Shown here piece after piece: positions 63,258 through 64,000 of a stretch of DNA of 64,000 nucleotides (positions are counted from its first letter, which is position 1; each line of letters begins with the position of its first letter). Below the pieces are notes generated by a model. That model saw nothing but the letters and a program-made list of their open reading frames with translations. It was not told the DNA's origin and made no database searches. Source of the DNA: Terriglobia bacterium (GTDB lineage: Bacteria > Acidobacteriota > Terriglobia > Bryobacterales > UBA6623); contig VXMF01000009.1 in assembly GCA_009841225.1 (NCBI GenBank), positions 62,001 to 126,000 on the forward strand, read 5' to 3'. The position numbers were made by a program, and so were the translations under genes.

Positions 63258-64000
63258 CTAATTCGACTCGTGGGAAGCGATGTCTTCCAAGAGGCGCCGA
63301 GCGCGGCTGAACGTGTCGGTGCCGCCACCTTCGAATCCCGGCCATTCAAGCGTTCCATCCGGCTCGAAGCGGACACTCTTCGTGGCAGCCACGATGCGCA
63401 TCAGACGCTCCGCGCTGACCTTGGAGTCCTCTCGCAGCTTGATGACCAAGCGGTCACCGTGCCGCTCGATCAACGGGATACGCATAGCTTCCGCCCGGTG
63501 CTTGAGCAAGGCATGCGCCAACAGGTTATCGACTGCAGGCGGAAGCGGGCCATAGCGGTCTCGCAGTTCCGCCACGGCACGATCGCGATCGGCGTCGTCC
63601 CGCACCGCGGCAAGCCGCTTGTACAGCTGCAGCCGCTGTGTCTCTTCCGGCACGTAGCTGGCTGGGATGTGAAAGTCCAGGCGCAGCTTGACCTGGGTCC
63701 GAACTACGTCTTCAACCCGCTCGCCCCGCAGCTTGCGCACGGCCTCTTCGAGCAACTGCGTGTAAGTTTCGAAACCAACCGCCGCGACCTGGCCGCTCTG
63801 CTCCCCCCCGAGCAAGTTGCCGGCCCCCCGCAACTCTAGGTCGAGCGCGGCCATCTTGAAGCCTGCGCCCAGCTCGCTGAACTCCCGCAGGGCGGCCAGC
63901 CGCTTGCGGGCAACGTCGCTCAGTTCGCGCTCCGGCGGCACTAACAAGTACGCGTACGCACGCCGATTGGAGCGCCCCACGCGCCCGCGCAGCTGGTACA
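63258..64000 (-). CDS. mfd: transcription-repair coupling factor, C-terminal part (partial at window edge)
   Basis: About 247 residues are visible. Reading from the window edge, the frame begins "YQLRGRVGRSNRRAYAYLL", the helicase motif VI of Mfd/RecG, and continues into the TRCF C-terminal domain ("AALDLELRGAGNLLGGEQSG", "FETYTQLLEEAV"), which contacts UvrA-binding and translocase regions. The motif "LRGAGNLLG" is diagnostic for Mfd. The N-terminal RNA-polymerase-binding and UvrB-like parts lie beyond the right edge. Reading direction is minus; the stop is at 63258. Confidence 0.95.
   Translation of the reverse strand, partial: YQLRGRVGRSNRRAYAYLLVPPERELSDVARKRLAALREFSELGAGFKMAALDLELRGAGNLLGGEQSGQVAAVGFETYTQLLEEAVRKLRGERVEDVVRTQVKLRLDFHIPASYVPEETQRLQLYKRLAAVRDDADRDRAVAELRDRYGPLPPAVDNLLAHALLKHRAEAMRIPLIERHGDRLVIKLREDSKVSAERLMRIVAATKSVRFEPDGTLEWPGFEGGGTDTFSRARRLLEDIASHESN

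Noticed and set aside
1-64000. tRNA, rRNA genes and CRISPR arrays
   Set aside because: I scanned the intergenic stretches by eye for T-loop GTTCGAATC-type sequence, long rRNA-like motifs and regularly spaced repeats and saw none. A short unusual tRNA could escape.

Overview
The window is high-GC, gene-dense DNA from a free-living diderm (Gram-negative-type) bacterium. Outer-membrane and envelope markers are a LolD-type ABC ATPase, an alginate-export-type beta-barrel protein and a polyprenyl-phosphate sugar transferase. Acidobacteriota is my best guess, since DUF1501/PSD1 pairs, sulfatases, PQQ-type beta-propellers, SpoIIE phosphatases and B12-dependent ribonucleotide reductase are common together there. 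This assignment is an inference from gene content, not from a marker alignment. I found no rRNA, tRNA, CRISPR array or intact insertion sequence; one degenerate IS630-like fragment is possible near the left end.

Layout. 0.1-2.4 kb: an unusual Cys-rich protein with a PD-(D/E)XK-like C-terminus, a possible transposase remnant and a membrane protein. 2.6-8.1 kb: an exported Gfo/Idh/MocA protein, then a minus-strand pantothenate cluster (panG-type reductase, panB, panC) that runs into a sulfatase, and an orphan B12-binding mutase domain. 8.2-13.5 kb: two exported beta-propellers, a truncated AMP-forming ligase-like protein and a small SnoaL-like protein. 13.5-21.4 kb: AtuA-like protein, SDR, aroK, lolD-like ATPase, recD2 and an NCS2 permease with an extra C-terminal domain. 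21.6-25.7 kb: the Anbu cluster (circularly permuted ATP-grasp, alpha-E, Anbu peptidase, transglutaminase). 25.9-31.2 kb: folD-rsgA, a SPOR protein and a slipin/NfeD pair. 31.2-39.4 kb: a tightly packed run of SpoIIE-type phosphatase, K+ channel, nnrDE, tsaE, ruvA, ruvB, deoxynucleoside kinase and a membrane protein. 39.8-46.4 kb: a degenerate S41 protease, DUF3467, a sugar transferase and an exported TldD/TldE-like pair. 46.5-52.0 kb: sulfatase, PSD1-type cytochrome protein and DUF1501 protein. 52.1-64.0 kb: nrdJ with a putative NrdR operator pair, an antiporter/PDZ/MFS operon, HpaI-type aldolase, a porin, lepA and the 3' end of mfd.

Three themes stand out. First, many operon-leading genes carry a TATAAT-like hexamer only 5-12 nt before the start codon and no Shine-Dalgarno sequence, which suggests widespread leaderless transcription. 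Second, several protease-like proteins lack catalytic residues at the expected positions (S41, HtrA-like and TldE-like), while the TldE-like one sits beside an intact exported TldD-like partner. Third, the Anbu cluster is complete and is the best candidate here for a poorly characterised biochemical system.
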